Assembly: GCA_036555585.1 (NCBI GenBank) | Contig: DATBLE010000047.1 | Span: 1 to 64,000, forward strand | DNA: 64,000 nucleotides | Source: DATBLE01 sp036555585 | GTDB taxonomy: Bacteria; Actinomycetota; Thermoleophilia; Gaiellales; Gaiellaceae | Direction: 5' to 3' | In this document: positions 8,526 through 17,472 of the stretch, piece by piece | Layout of the letters: each line of letters starts with the position of its first letter | Numbering within the stretch: position 1 is the stretch's first letter | Notes under the pieces: generated by a model | The model's input: only the letters and a program-made list of their open reading frames with translations | The model's database searches: none | What the model was told of the DNA's origin: nothing | Position numbers and translations under genes: made by a program

Positions 8526-9932
8526 TCAGACGGTGGCCGCCGCTCTCCGTTTCGGCGGCAGGTGGATGGGCCGGCCGAGCGCGACCAGGCCGGCTTCCTT
8601 GATCGCCTCCGACAAGGTCGGGTGCGGCGCGATCCCGTCGGCGACGGTCTCGACCGTCGCCTCGGCGTCCAGCGCGACCACGCCGGCCTCGACCAGGTCG
8701 GTGACGTGCGGCCCGACCATGACCAGGCCGAGCAGCTCGCCGTACCGGGTCTCGTGGATCGACTTCACCCAGCCGACCGTGGCGTCCTGCATCACCGCGC
8801 GGGCGTTCGCCACCCACGGGAACGAGCCGACGGCGACGTCGTCTCCGTACTGCTCCCGCGCCTGCTCCTCGGTCAGCCCGACGGCGGCGACCTCCGGGTC
8901 GGTGTAGATCGGCCGCGGAACGCCGCGCGGGTCGACGATCGCGTCGTGGCCCAGCGCGTTCTCGGCGGCGACCTCGCCCTCGCGGAACGCCGTGTGCGCG
9001 AGCTGCCAGTAGCCGGCGCAGTCGCCGACGGCGTAGATGTGCGGGACGGCGGTTCGCCGGTGCTCGTCGGTGCCGATGCCCGCCTTGCGGTCGACCTGAA
9101 CGCCGAGCTCCTCGAGCCCGAGCCCCTCGACCAGAGGTGCCCGCCCGACCGAGACCAGCATCAGGTCCGCCTCGACCGTCTTGCCCTCTCCGTAGCGGAC
9201 GGTCAGCGCGCCGTCGCGCTCCTCCACCTTCGTGCACTGCTGCTCCAGCTCGAGCGCGATGCCCCGCTTGCCGAACTGCTTCGCCAGCTCCTTCGCGGCG
9301 TCGGCGTCCTCCATCGGGATCAGGCTCGGCAGCATCTCGACGATCGTCACCTCGGAGCCGAAGCGCCGGAAGATCGACGCGAACTCGCAGCCGATGATCC
9401 CGCCGCCGAGCACGACCAGCCGCCGCGGCACCCGCTCCTGGGCGAGCAGGCCGGTGGAGTCGACGCAGAGCGGCGAGTCGAGACCGTCGATCGGAGGGCG
9501 CATCGGGTGAGAGCCGGTGGCGACGATCGCGCTCCGGAAGGTCACGTCCTCCCCGCCCTCGACCGCGATCGTGCTCGCGTCGGCGAAGCGGCCCTTGCCC
9601 CTGACCCACTCGACGCCGTTGGCCTTGAAGAGCGAGGCGACGCCCGACGTCATCTGCTTCACGACGCCCGCCTTCCACTCGTTCGCGACCGGCAGGTTCA
9701 GGGTCGGCGGGCTCACCTCGACGCCGAACTTGGCGAAGCTCTCCTCGGCTTCCTTCAGCGCGAACGCCGTCTGCACCCACGCCTTGGTCGGGATGCAGCC
9801 GACCCGCAGGCAGGTGCCGCCGAGCTCCGGCTCCTGCTCGACGCAGACCGTCTTCGCGCCCAGCTGCGCGGCGCGGATCGCGGCGGTGTAGCCGCCCGGG
9901 CCGCCTCCGAGGACGGCGACGTCGCATTCCAT
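8526..9932 (-). CDS. lpdA: Dihydrolipoamide dehydrogenase (E3)
   Basis: FAD flavoprotein that reoxidises dihydrolipoamide on E2 of 2-oxoacid dehydrogenase complexes using NAD+. 468 aa. FAD-binding GGGPGGYTAAIRAAQLG is at the N-terminus, the redox disulfide is in GGTCLRVGCIPTK, the NAD-binding motif is VLGGGIIGCEFASIF, the second FAD motif is IYAVGDCAG, and the catalytic C-terminus is GIAPHPTLSEAIKEA. The His-Pro-x-Leu-Ser-Glu pair needed for catalysis is intact. The E1/E2 genes are about 4 kb upstream on the same strand, so this is the likely E3 partner. Confidence 0.93.
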   Translation of the reverse strand: MECDVAVLGGGPGGYTAAIRAAQLGAKTVCVEQEPELGGTCLRVGCIPTKAWVQTAFALKEAEESFAKFGVEVSPPTLNLPVANEWKAGVVKQMTSGVASLFKANGVEWVRGKGRFADASTIAVEGGEDVTFRSAIVATGSHPMRPPIDGLDSPLCVDSTGLLAQERVPRRLVVLGGGIIGCEFASIFRRFGSEVTIVEMLPSLIPMEDADAAKELAKQFGKRGIALELEQQCTKVEERDGALTVRYGEGKTVEADLMLVSVGRAPLVEGLGLEELGVQVDRKAGIGTDEHRRTAVPHIYAVGDCAGYWQLAHTAFREGEVAAENALGHDAIVDPRGVPRPIYTDPEVAAVGLTEEQAREQYGDDVAVGSFPWVANARAVMQDATVGWVKSIHETRYGELLGLVMVGPHVTDLVEAGVVALDAEATVETVADGIAPHPTLSEAIKEAGLVALGRPIHLPPKRRAAATV

Positions 9933-9941
9933 GCCTCGATC

Positions 9942-12900
9942 CTAGACGCTGGCGCTCGCCGCCCGGGCGGATGCCAGGCGGTCGCAGCGCTCGAGCCACG
10001 GCGTCGCCTCGAGCCGCTCGAAGATCTCCCGTGCCTCGGCCTGCAGGCTCCCAGGCTCCGGGCCGGCTCCGATCGCCTCCGCCTGCTCGAGGAGCGTGAC
10101 GCCGAGCCAGAACGGGATGTCCAGCGCCCGGAAGCGTGCGGTGGCGGCGGCCAGCCCCTTCGCGTCGCCGGCCTCGCGCGCCCGCAGGCGAAGAGCGTGG
10201 GCGCCGAGATACGGCGAGCGCTCGACAGGGGCGAGGCCGTCGACGAACGCGAAGAGCTCCTCCGCGCGGACCGTGTCTCCCAGCGCCAGGGCCGCCTCGA
10301 GCGCCTCGACGACGCCGTGCTTGATGCCCTGGAACGTCGCCCCGAGGGTCTCGGCAGTCGCGATCGTCCCGCCACCTGCCTCGATTGCCTCGTCCAGCCG
10401 TCCTTCCGCGCGTCGCAACGCCGAGAGCACCGCCAGGTGGCTCGCCCGGTCCTGGAGGTCGGAGGACTCCTCGAGCCGGCCGAAGAGCGCGAGCAGCCCC
10501 CGGGCCTCGTCCTGCTCACCGCGCCGGCAGTGGATCTCGACCCCCGCCTGAAGCAGGCTGAGGAGCACGCCGCCCGAGTTGAACTGCTCGTCCGTGAACT
10601 CGTCGCGGATCGCGAGCACCTCGTCCCAGCGGCCGAGCATCAGCAGCGGGTAGCAGCGCTCCGCGAGCGTCGCCCACTCGTAGCGCCGGTTGCCGATCTT
10701 TCGGTCGAACGTCTCGGACTGGTCGAGGTAGGCGAGGGCCTCGGCGTAACGGTCGGTCCGGAAGCATCCGTCGGAGAGGAGGAAGTAGCAGGTGCTGACG
10801 TCCTCGGCGAAGTCGTTCTCGAGCGCGATCTCGAGCGCTTGCTTGACGAGCGCGTAGCCCTCCTGCGGGTGCCGCCGGCTGAAGAGGACGGCGGACTTCG
10901 CCCGCAGGGCACTCGTCAGCGCCTTCTCGAGGCCCTTGATCTCGGCGATGTCGAGGGCCAGCTCCGCGCGCTCGGCCGCACGCTCGAGGTCGCCGCCGAA
11001 CCAGTAGTAGCGAGACAGCTGCGCGGCGAGCAGCGCCAGATCCTCGTCCGGCTCGTCGCTCGAGATCACCTCGAAGGCCCGCTCCATCCGCTCCAGCGCC
11101 TCGTCGCGGTGTTCGGTGAACCCGAGCATGTGCGCATACCGGCCCGCGGTCCGCGCGCCGCCGTGCGTGTCCCCCTCGGCCTCGTAGATCGCGATCGAGC
11201 GCTCGAACAGGCCGCGCGCCGCCTCCGGCTTCCCGGCATGGCCGGCCATCTCTCCCGCGCGTCCGAGCAGGTCCGCCTGCTCGAGCGGCTCGTCTGCGAG
11301 GCCGGCGGCCTGCTCGAAGTACCGCTGCGCCTCCTCGGCCGCGCCGAGAGAGGACGCCCGCTCGCCTGCCCGCGTCAGCGCGGCCCGCGCCTTCGCCTTG
11401 ATCTCGGCCGCGTCCTCCGCTTCCGGATCGGCGTCGTAGGCGTCGACGTAGTGCGACGCGACGACCTCGACCAGCTCGTGCTCGCTCCAGGTCTGCTCGA
11501 GGTGCGCGGCCGCAGCGAGGTGGCGTGCCTTCCGGTCGCGTCTCGAGAGCGTCTCGTAGGCGACCCGGCGGAGCAAGTCCTGGAGGAACCCGTACTGGCC
11601 GTGCTCGGGCGAGCGGGGGTCGGCCTGGACGCCGACGAGCTCCTTCCGCGTCAGGGAGAGGAGGATCGGGTCGAGCTCGGGCTCGGCGACCCCGGAGACG
11701 GCGGCGAGCGCCTGCTTCGTGAACGTCTTGCCGAGCACGGCGCCGTCCTGGAGCACCCGGCGCTCCTCGGCGGCCAGGCCGTCGAGCCTGGCGGCGATCA
11801 ACGCGTGCAGGGTCTCCGGCACCTCGAGCGACTCGATCGTCCCGGTCGGCCGGTACGCGGACTCCTCCTGGACGAGCGCTCCGCGGTCGAGCAGCATGCG
11901 GACGGTCTCGACCGCGTAGAGCGGGATGCCCTCGGCCCGGTCGAGGATCTGGCGGCGCAGTGCCTCCGGCAATCCGGGGACGAGGCCGCCGAGCAGCTCC
12001 TCCATCGCCGCCTCCGGCAGCGGCTCGAGGTAGATCGAGGTGAAGTTCCGCGTCGCTGCTCCCCACGTCGGCCGTCGCTCCTGGAGCTCGGGCCGTGCCA
12101 GGGTGACGACGAAGAGCGGCGATGCCCGCGACCACTCGAGCAGGTACTCGATGAAGTCCAGCAGCGAGGCGTCCGCCCACTGCATGTCCTCGAAGACCAT
12201 GACCGTCGGGTAGACGTCCGCGAGCCGCTCGAAGAAGAGCCGCCAGGCGGCGAAGAGGTCGTCGCGCTCGAAGCGCGTGTTCTCCTCTAGGCCGAGCAGG
12301 TGGCGCAGCCGCGGCTCGGCGAAGCGGCGCTCCTCCTCGTCGGGCAGGTGCTCCTCGACGACCGCGGCGAGCTTGGCGAGCGCTGAGCCCTGCTCCTCGT
12401 CCTCGGCGATCCGCGCCCGCATCCGGACCATGTCCGCGAGCGCCCAGTAGGTGACGCCCTCGCCGTAGGAGAGGCAGCGGCCGCGGTGCCAGTACGTGAT
12501 CTGCGGCAGCCCGTCGAAGTACTTGTAGAACTCCCAGCCCAGCCGCGACTTGCCGATGCCGGCGATGCCCGTGATCGAGATCAGCTGGGGCCTGCGCTCG
12601 TCGGCCGACGAGTGGAACAGGTCCTTGATCCGCCGCAGCTCGGCGTCCCGGCCCACGAACGGCGCTTCGAGCCCGGTCGACTTGAGCGAGCCTCTCGCGC
12701 CCGCGACGACGCGCAGGGCCTGCCAGAGCGACACCAGGCCGACCTTCCCCTTCAGCTCGTGCGAGCCGGCGTCGGCGTAGACGATCGTGTGGTCGGTCGC
12801 CCGCCGCGTCGCCTCGCCGACGAGCACGGTCCCCGGCTCGGCGAGCGCCTGGATCCGCGAGGCGGTGTTCACGAGGTCGCCGGCGACCATCCCCTGGCCC

Positions 12901-13439
12901 TCGGCGCCTATCGTCACCGCCGCCTCGCCGGTGAGCACGCCCGCGCGGGCGCGAAGGTCGGGGGCGCCGACCTCGTCCCCGAGCGCCGTCACCGCGGCGA
13001 CGAGGTCGAGCGCGGCGCGGACGGCCCGCTCGGCGTCGTCCTCGGTCGCGGTCGGCGTGCCCCAGACCGCCATCACGGCGTCGCCGATGAACTTCTCGAC
13101 CGTGCCGCCGTACAGCTCGATCAGCCGCCGGCAGGCGTCGAAGTAGCGCGAGAGGAGATCACGCGTGTCCTCGGCGTCACGTGCCTCCGAGGCCGAGGTG
13201 AAGCCGACCAGGTCGGCGAAGAGGACGGAGACGAGCCGGCGCTCGGCCGCCGGTGCCCCGGCGGAGGCGGGCGGAGCTGGAGACTCGCCGACGAGCGACG
13301 AGCCGCACTCGCCGCAGAACTTGACCCCGGGCGTGTTCGCGCTGCCGCATTCGGCGCAGACGACCGCGAGGGGGTTCCCGCACTCGCCGCAGAACTTCCG
13401 TGTGGCCTCGTTCTCCGTGCCACACGAGGAGCAGCGCAT
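9942..13439 (-). CDS. Zinc-ribbon / class III adenylate cyclase / AAA ATPase / TPR regulator
   Basis: 1165-aa multidomain signalling protein. Residues 1-50 hold two zinc ribbons (CSSCGTE..FCGECGNPL and CAECG..FCGECGSSL). Residues about 67-240 are a class III cyclase domain with both metal Asp (FADLVGFT, FIGDAVMAVWG), the purine-site Lys (VEKF) and the Asn/Arg pair (VNTASRI), so activity is plausible. An AAA ATPase follows (Walker A GIAGIGKSRLG, Walker B TVMVFEDMQWAD). From about residue 600 to the end there are helical TPR-like repeats. This is the LuxR/cyclase-ATPase layout common in actinobacteria; the ligand and output are unknown. It ends 9 bp before lpdA. Confidence 0.88.
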   Translation of the reverse strand: MRCSSCGTENEATRKFCGECGNPLAVVCAECGSANTPGVKFCGECGSSLVGESPAPPASAGAPAAERRLVSVLFADLVGFTSASEARDAEDTRDLLSRYFDACRRLIELYGGTVEKFIGDAVMAVWGTPTATEDDAERAVRAALDLVAAVTALGDEVGAPDLRARAGVLTGEAAVTIGAEGQGMVAGDLVNTASRIQALAEPGTVLVGEATRRATDHTIVYADAGSHELKGKVGLVSLWQALRVVAGARGSLKSTGLEAPFVGRDAELRRIKDLFHSSADERRPQLISITGIAGIGKSRLGWEFYKYFDGLPQITYWHRGRCLSYGEGVTYWALADMVRMRARIAEDEEQGSALAKLAAVVEEHLPDEEERRFAEPRLRHLLGLEENTRFERDDLFAAWRLFFERLADVYPTVMVFEDMQWADASLLDFIEYLLEWSRASPLFVVTLARPELQERRPTWGAATRNFTSIYLEPLPEAAMEELLGGLVPGLPEALRRQILDRAEGIPLYAVETVRMLLDRGALVQEESAYRPTGTIESLEVPETLHALIAARLDGLAAEERRVLQDGAVLGKTFTKQALAAVSGVAEPELDPILLSLTRKELVGVQADPRSPEHGQYGFLQDLLRRVAYETLSRRDRKARHLAAAAHLEQTWSEHELVEVVASHYVDAYDADPEAEDAAEIKAKARAALTRAGERASSLGAAEEAQRYFEQAAGLADEPLEQADLLGRAGEMAGHAGKPEAARGLFERSIAIYEAEGDTHGGARTAGRYAHMLGFTEHRDEALERMERAFEVISSDEPDEDLALLAAQLSRYYWFGGDLERAAERAELALDIAEIKGLEKALTSALRAKSAVLFSRRHPQEGYALVKQALEIALENDFAEDVSTCYFLLSDGCFRTDRYAEALAYLDQSETFDRKIGNRRYEWATLAERCYPLLMLGRWDEVLAIRDEFTDEQFNSGGVLLSLLQAGVEIHCRRGEQDEARGLLALFGRLEESSDLQDRASHLAVLSALRRAEGRLDEAIEAGGGTIATAETLGATFQGIKHGVVEALEAALALGDTVRAEELFAFVDGLAPVERSPYLGAHALRLRAREAGDAKGLAAATARFRALDIPFWLGVTLLEQAEAIGAGPEPGSLQAEAREIFERLEATPWLERCDRLASARAASASV

Positions 13440-13457
13440 GGCTCCAAGGGTAAACCG

Positions 13458-13913
13458 TCACGCGAGCGTAGCCAGCATCACCCACGCGCCCGCCCGCTCG
13501 CCGACCTTGGCGAATCCGTGCTGCTCGTACAGCCGGATCGCCGGGTTGTCCGGCTCGACGCTGAGGCTGATCCGCGCCCGCCCCTCCTTCCGGGCCTGCT
13601 CCAGCAGGGAGGAGAGCAGCTCTTCGCCGAGGCCCCGTCCGCGCCGGCTCGGAACGATCGCGATCGTCAGCTCCGGCGTCTCCTCGTCGACGAAGCCGTA
13701 GCCCGGCTCGTCCGCCTCGAACAGCCGGTACCAGGCGGCGCCGACGGGCTGGAACTCGTCGATCGCGACGAGGGCGGTGTCTCCCCGCCGGCCCCAGCCG
13801 GCGACGTACCGTTCGAGCGGCACGTCCGCCTCGGTGCCCCAGCGCGCGTAGTACGCGTGCCGGAGCATGTCTCGGAGGAACGGCAAGTCCTGCGTGCCGG
13901 CTGGGCGGAGCAT
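13458..13913 (-). CDS. GNAT-family N-acetyltransferase
   Basis: 151 aa from the ATG at 13911-13913; an open frame further upstream is antisense-like and rejected. The GNAT motif A is ELTIAIVPSRRGRGLGEELLSSLLEQAR, followed by NPAIRLYEQHGFAKVGERAGAW. The N-terminus (LRPAGTQDLPFLRDMLRHAYY) fits the family. It begins 5 bp after the VOC gene on the same strand. The substrate is not predictable. Confidence 0.85.
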   Translation of the reverse strand: MLRPAGTQDLPFLRDMLRHAYYARWGTEADVPLERYVAGWGRRGDTALVAIDEFQPVGAAWYRLFEADEPGYGFVDEETPELTIAIVPSRRGRGLGEELLSSLLEQARKEGRARISLSVEPDNPAIRLYEQHGFAKVGERAGAWVMLATLA

Positions 13914-13918
13914 GGTTC

Positions 13919-14242
13919 CTACATTTCTTCTGTCAGCTGGATCCGGTTTCCGTCGGGGTCGAACACGTCGACGATCCGTACTTGCCCGTGCAGCTCGAGG
14001 ATCACACCGACCTCGACGCCCTGCTCCCGCAGGCGGTCGACCTCGGCGCGCAGGTCGGGGACCGTCACCGACGCGACCCCGCCCTCGTCGCCCTGTGCCT
14101 CCCAGAGGGCGATCTCCATGTCGTCCCGCCGCAGGCGCGCCCACCGGCCGTCCTCGTCGGCGTAGCGCTCCTCGAATCCGAGCAGGTCGCGGTAGAACGC
14201 CCGCGCCGCGGCCATGTCCCGGACGCGGTACCAGACGCTCAT
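13919..14242 (-). CDS. Glyoxalase/VOC-superfamily protein
   Basis: 107-aa single VOC domain: WYRVRDMAAARAFYRDLLGFEE at the start, and VRIVDVFDPDGNRIQLTEEM at the end, where Glu is the usual metal ligand. The first metal His of classical glyoxalase I is not obvious, so it may bind rather than transform a small molecule. It lies between the E2 gene and an acetyltransferase, all on the minus strand. Confidence 0.82.
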   Translation of the reverse strand: MSVWYRVRDMAAARAFYRDLLGFEERYADEDGRWARLRRDDMEIALWEAQGDEGGVASVTVPDLRAEVDRLREQGVEVGVILELHGQVRIVDVFDPDGNRIQLTEEM

Positions 14243-14253
14243 CCCGATACGTT

Positions 14254-15516
14254 CTAGAGGGCCAGGCCCGGCTCCTCCAGGAACTCCTTCACCGTCCGGA
14301 GGAAGTCGGCCGCGGTCGCTCCGTCGATCGTGCGGTGGTCACAGGTCAGGGTCATGGTCATCATCGGGCGCACGACGAGCTCGCCGGCGGCTGCGACCGG
14401 CCGCTCCTCGATCCCGCCGACCGCGAGGATCGCGGCCTGCGGCGGGTTGAGGACGGCGACGAACTGCTCGACGCCGTACATGCCGAGGTTCGAGATCGTG
14501 AAGGTGCCGCCCTCGAGGTCGTCGGCCTGGAGCTTCCCGTCGCGGGCGCGGGCGACGAGGTCGGCCCGGGCGGCCGCGATCTGGGCGGTGGTCAGGCTCT
14601 CGCAGCCCGCGATCACCGGCACGAGCAGGCCCCGGTCGGTGGCGACGGCGATCCCGACGTTCGCGGTGGGATGCAGCTCGACCGCGTCGCCGGCGTAGAG
14701 CGCGTTGACCTCGCGGTGGCGCATGAGCGCCGCCGCGCAGACCTTGGTGAGCACGTCGGTGACGGTGGGGCGCTCGTCCGGGTGCCGCTCGACCAGCCGT
14801 GCCCGGAGCTCCTGGGCGCGGCTCATGTCCGCCGACATCGAGATCTGGAACGCCGGCGCCGTCCACGCCTCGGTCATGCGCCGGGCGACCGTCTTGCGCA
14901 GCGAGGTCAGCTCGACCCGCTCGACCGCACCGGGCGCGGCGCGCGCAGGCGCCCTCGGCGGCCCCGCCACGGTCGCCCGCTCGACGTCCTCGGCCACGAT
15001 CCGCCCCTCGGGCCCCGTGCCCTTCAGAGAGGCGAGATCGATGTGTCTTTCGCGTGCGATGCGGCGGGCCAGCGGCGACGCCTTGATGCGGCCCTCTGCG
15101 CTCACTCGGCCTTCGGCCGACTGAGCGCTAGCCGGCTCGGAAGGTTCTGTCCGCTGCTCGCCCCCGTCCGGAGCTTCCGGCCCGTGCCGCGCCTCCGGCT
15201 GCTCGGGTGCGGGCGGCGGCTCCGGCTCGCCGTCACTTCTAGCCGGCTCGGCGCCAGCCGAGACGGCCGGCACGTCCTCGCCCGCCTCGCCCAGGAACGC
15301 GACGGGCGTCCCCACCGGCACCTCGCCCTCGCTGACCAGGATCTTCAGCAGCACGCCGCCGACGTCCGCCTCGACCTCCTGCGTCACCTTGTCGGTGTCG
15401 AGCTCGTAGAGGGGCTCCCCCTTCTCGACCTCGTCGCCCTCGGCCTTGAGCCAGCGCACGATCGTCCCCGACTCCATGCCCTGGCCGAGCCGCGGGAGGG
15501 TGACCTGCTCAGCCAT
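14254..15516 (-). CDS. 2-oxoacid dehydrogenase complex E2 (dihydrolipoyl acyltransferase)
   Basis: 420 aa from the ATG at 15514-15516. Domains: lipoyl domain at about 1-80 with the modified Lys43 in ELDTDKVTQE; a Pro/Glu/Ala-rich linker at about 85-135; the E1/E3-binding domain at about 140-175 (ASPLARRIARERHIDLASLKGTG); and the catalytic acyltransferase domain to the end with LTCDHRTIDGATAADFL (His-Arg-x-x-x-Asp-Gly active site). It overlaps the E1-beta stop by 8 nt. The partner E1 sequences look like either pyruvate or acetoin dehydrogenase, so I give no symbol. The linker holds an unusual palindrome at 15098-15128. Confidence 0.92.
   Translation of the reverse strand: MAEQVTLPRLGQGMESGTIVRWLKAEGDEVEKGEPLYELDTDKVTQEVEADVGGVLLKILVSEGEVPVGTPVAFLGEAGEDVPAVSAGAEPARSDGEPEPPPAPEQPEARHGPEAPDGGEQRTEPSEPASAQSAEGRVSAEGRIKASPLARRIARERHIDLASLKGTGPEGRIVAEDVERATVAGPPRAPARAAPGAVERVELTSLRKTVARRMTEAWTAPAFQISMSADMSRAQELRARLVERHPDERPTVTDVLTKVCAAALMRHREVNALYAGDAVELHPTANVGIAVATDRGLLVPVIAGCESLTTAQIAAARADLVARARDGKLQADDLEGGTFTISNLGMYGVEQFVAVLNPPQAAILAVGGIEERPVAAAGELVVRPMMTMTLTCDHRTIDGATAADFLRTVKEFLEEPGLAL
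15098..15128. repeat. Near-perfect palindrome inside the E2 linker coding region
   Basis: Arms GCGCTCACTCGGCC and GGCCGACTGAGCGC pair 13 of 14 positions around a TTC loop. It is translated in frame as part of the flexible linker (SAQSAEGRVSAEGR). A nearby 12-mer, TAGCCGGCTCGG, occurs twice (near 15128 and 15240). Position in a disordered linker is where an inserted repeat would be tolerated. Confidence 0.7.
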
Positions 15517-16492
15517 CGCGGCCCACCGTCCTGTGGATCGCGTCCAGTACGTCCGATGCATGCGGGACGACGAAGTTCTCCATCACCGGCGCGAAGGGGA
15601 TCGGGGTGAACTTCGAGCCCACGCGCTCGATCGGGGCGTCGAGCCAGTCGAAGGCCTGGTGCTGGATCACGGCCGCGACCTCGGCGCCGAAGCCGCCGCG
15701 CACGACCGCCTCGTGGGCGACCACGCACCGGTTGGTCTTCTTCACCGAGTCCACCAGCGCCTGCTCGTCGAGCGGCTGCAGCGTGCGCGGGTCGACGACC
15801 TCGACCGAGACGCCCTCCTGCTCCGCCTCGGCGGCCGCCGACAGCGCCTCGTGCACGAGCCTGCCGGTGGCGATCACGGTGACGTCCTCGCCTTCCCGGT
15901 GCACCCGCGCCCGGCCGAGCGGGATCGGCTCGAACTCCTCGGCCACCTCTTCCTTGATCGGGTAGAGCGTCCGGTGCTCGAAGAACAGCACGGTGTTGTC
16001 GTCGTAGATCGCCGACCAGAGCAGCCCGCGGACGTCCGAGGGGGTCGAGGCGAAGACCACCTTCAGCCCCGGCACGTGCACGAACCACGCCTCGACCTGC
16101 TGGGCGTGCTGCGCTCCGGGCGACCAGCCCGCGCCGCCCTGCGTCCTGATCGTCAGCGGCACGCTCACCTGCCCGCCGGACATGTAGCGGTGCTTCGCCG
16201 CCTGGTTGACGATCTGCTCCATGGCGAGCGTGGTGAAGTCCTCGTACATGATCTCCACCACCGGGCGCATTCCCTGCATCGCCGCCCCGATCCCGGCGCC
16301 GACGATCGCCATCTCCGAGATCGGCGTGTTGCGGACCCGATCCGGGCCGAACTCGGCGAGCATCCCCTGGGTCACGCCCATCGACCCGCCCATCTCGGCG
16401 ATGTCCTCGCCCATGATGAAGACGTCGTCGTCGTCGCGCATCGCGCGGGAGAGCGCGTCCCGGACCGCCTCGCGATAGGTCAGCTCAGGCAT
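15509..16492 (-). CDS. 2-oxoacid dehydrogenase E1 component, beta subunit
   Basis: 327 aa from the ATG at 16490-16492. It is the transketolase-like beta subunit that completes the thiamine-diphosphate active site of E1. Visible blocks: LTYREAVRDALSRAM, VFIMGEDIAEMGG, TPISEMAIVGAGIGAAM, QGGAGWSPGAQHAQQVEAW and EVVDPRTLQPLD. The start lies 8 nt inside the end of the alpha gene and the stop 8 nt inside the E2 gene, so the three are tightly coupled. Pyruvate is the default substrate; acetoin is a real alternative. Confidence 0.92.
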   Translation of the reverse strand: MPELTYREAVRDALSRAMRDDDDVFIMGEDIAEMGGSMGVTQGMLAEFGPDRVRNTPISEMAIVGAGIGAAMQGMRPVVEIMYEDFTTLAMEQIVNQAAKHRYMSGGQVSVPLTIRTQGGAGWSPGAQHAQQVEAWFVHVPGLKVVFASTPSDVRGLLWSAIYDDNTVLFFEHRTLYPIKEEVAEEFEPIPLGRARVHREGEDVTVIATGRLVHEALSAAAEAEQEGVSVEVVDPRTLQPLDEQALVDSVKKTNRCVVAHEAVVRGGFGAEVAAVIQHQAFDWLDAPIERVGSKFTPIPFAPVMENFVVPHASDVLDAIHRTVGRDG

Positions 16493-17459
16493 AGACGTTC
16501 TTGAGGGCGTCCTCGGGCTTCGGGTCCGTGCCCGCCTTCGCGAACGCGACCGCGCCCTCGGCGATCCCGAGCGCCTCGGCGTCCATCTCCTCGAACTCCC
16601 CGTCGGAGAGGTCGAGCCGCTCGCGGAGCTTGGCGATGGGGTCCTGCGTCTCCCGCAGCTCCGCCACCTCGCCCTTCGGCCGGTAGACCTGCGCGTCGCC
16701 GACGAAGTGGCCGACGAGGCGGTACGTCTCGCAGACGAGGAAGACGGGGCCCTTCCCGCCGCGGGCGTAGCCGAGCGCGCGCCTGGCCGCCTTGTGAACC
16801 GCCTCGACGTCCTGCCCGTCGACCTTGGCCGAGTGCATCCCGTAGGAGACCGCGCGCTTCTCGAGGTCGGAGATCGGCAGGTGGTGCTTCGCAGGCGTCG
16901 ACTCCGCCCAGTGGTTGTTCTCGAGCACGAAGACGGCCGGCAGCTTCCAGAGCGACGCCAGGTTGAGCGCCTCGTGGAACGTGCCGATGTTCGTCGCCCC
17001 GTCGCCGAAGAAGGCGACGGAGACGCGCGGCTCGCCCCGCAGCTTGAACGCCAGCGCCGCGCCGGCGATCGCCGGGAGCCCTCCGCCCACGACCGCGTTG
17101 GCGCCAAGGTTGCCGCGCTCGACGTCGTACAGGTGCATGGAGCCGCCGTAGCCGTGCGAGCAGCCCTCGATCTTCCCGTACAGCTCCGCCATCAGCTCGT
17201 TGGGATGTGTCCCGCGCGCGAGGGTGTGGGCGTGCGCCCGGTGCGTCGAGGCGAAGACGTCGCCGTCCTCCATCGCCTGGCAGACGCCGACCGCCACCGC
17301 CTCCTGGCCGATGGCGACGTGCAGGAACCCGGGCAGCTCCCCGGCGCGGAACCGCTCCTCCACCTTCTCCTCGACGTGGCGGATCAGGAGCATCTCGCGG
17401 AGGAAGTCGCGCAGGCGTTCCTCGGAGAGCGCCCCCCGCTTGCTCTCGACCTTGGCCAT
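16485..17459 (-). CDS. 2-oxoacid dehydrogenase E1 component, alpha subunit
   Basis: 324 aa thiamine-diphosphate subunit. The TPP motif is present as VAFFGDGATNIGTFHEALN followed by LENN (GDG...N). Other blocks are HVAIGQEAVAVGVCQAM, HRAHAHTLARG, GYGGSMHLYD and GHFVGDAQVYR. The last block and the short length resemble AcoA of acetoin dehydrogenase as much as PdhA. It is the first gene of the E1-alpha/E1-beta/E2 operon, and its start is only 13 bp from the divergent gene at 17473. Confidence 0.92.
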   Translation of the reverse strand: MAKVESKRGALSEERLRDFLREMLLIRHVEEKVEERFRAGELPGFLHVAIGQEAVAVGVCQAMEDGDVFASTHRAHAHTLARGTHPNELMAELYGKIEGCSHGYGGSMHLYDVERGNLGANAVVGGGLPAIAGAALAFKLRGEPRVSVAFFGDGATNIGTFHEALNLASLWKLPAVFVLENNHWAESTPAKHHLPISDLEKRAVSYGMHSAKVDGQDVEAVHKAARRALGYARGGKGPVFLVCETYRLVGHFVGDAQVYRPKGEVAELRETQDPIAKLRERLDLSDGEFEEMDAEALGIAEGAVAFAKAGTDPKPEDALKNVYA

Positions 17460-17472
17460 ATGGCTTGAGTCT

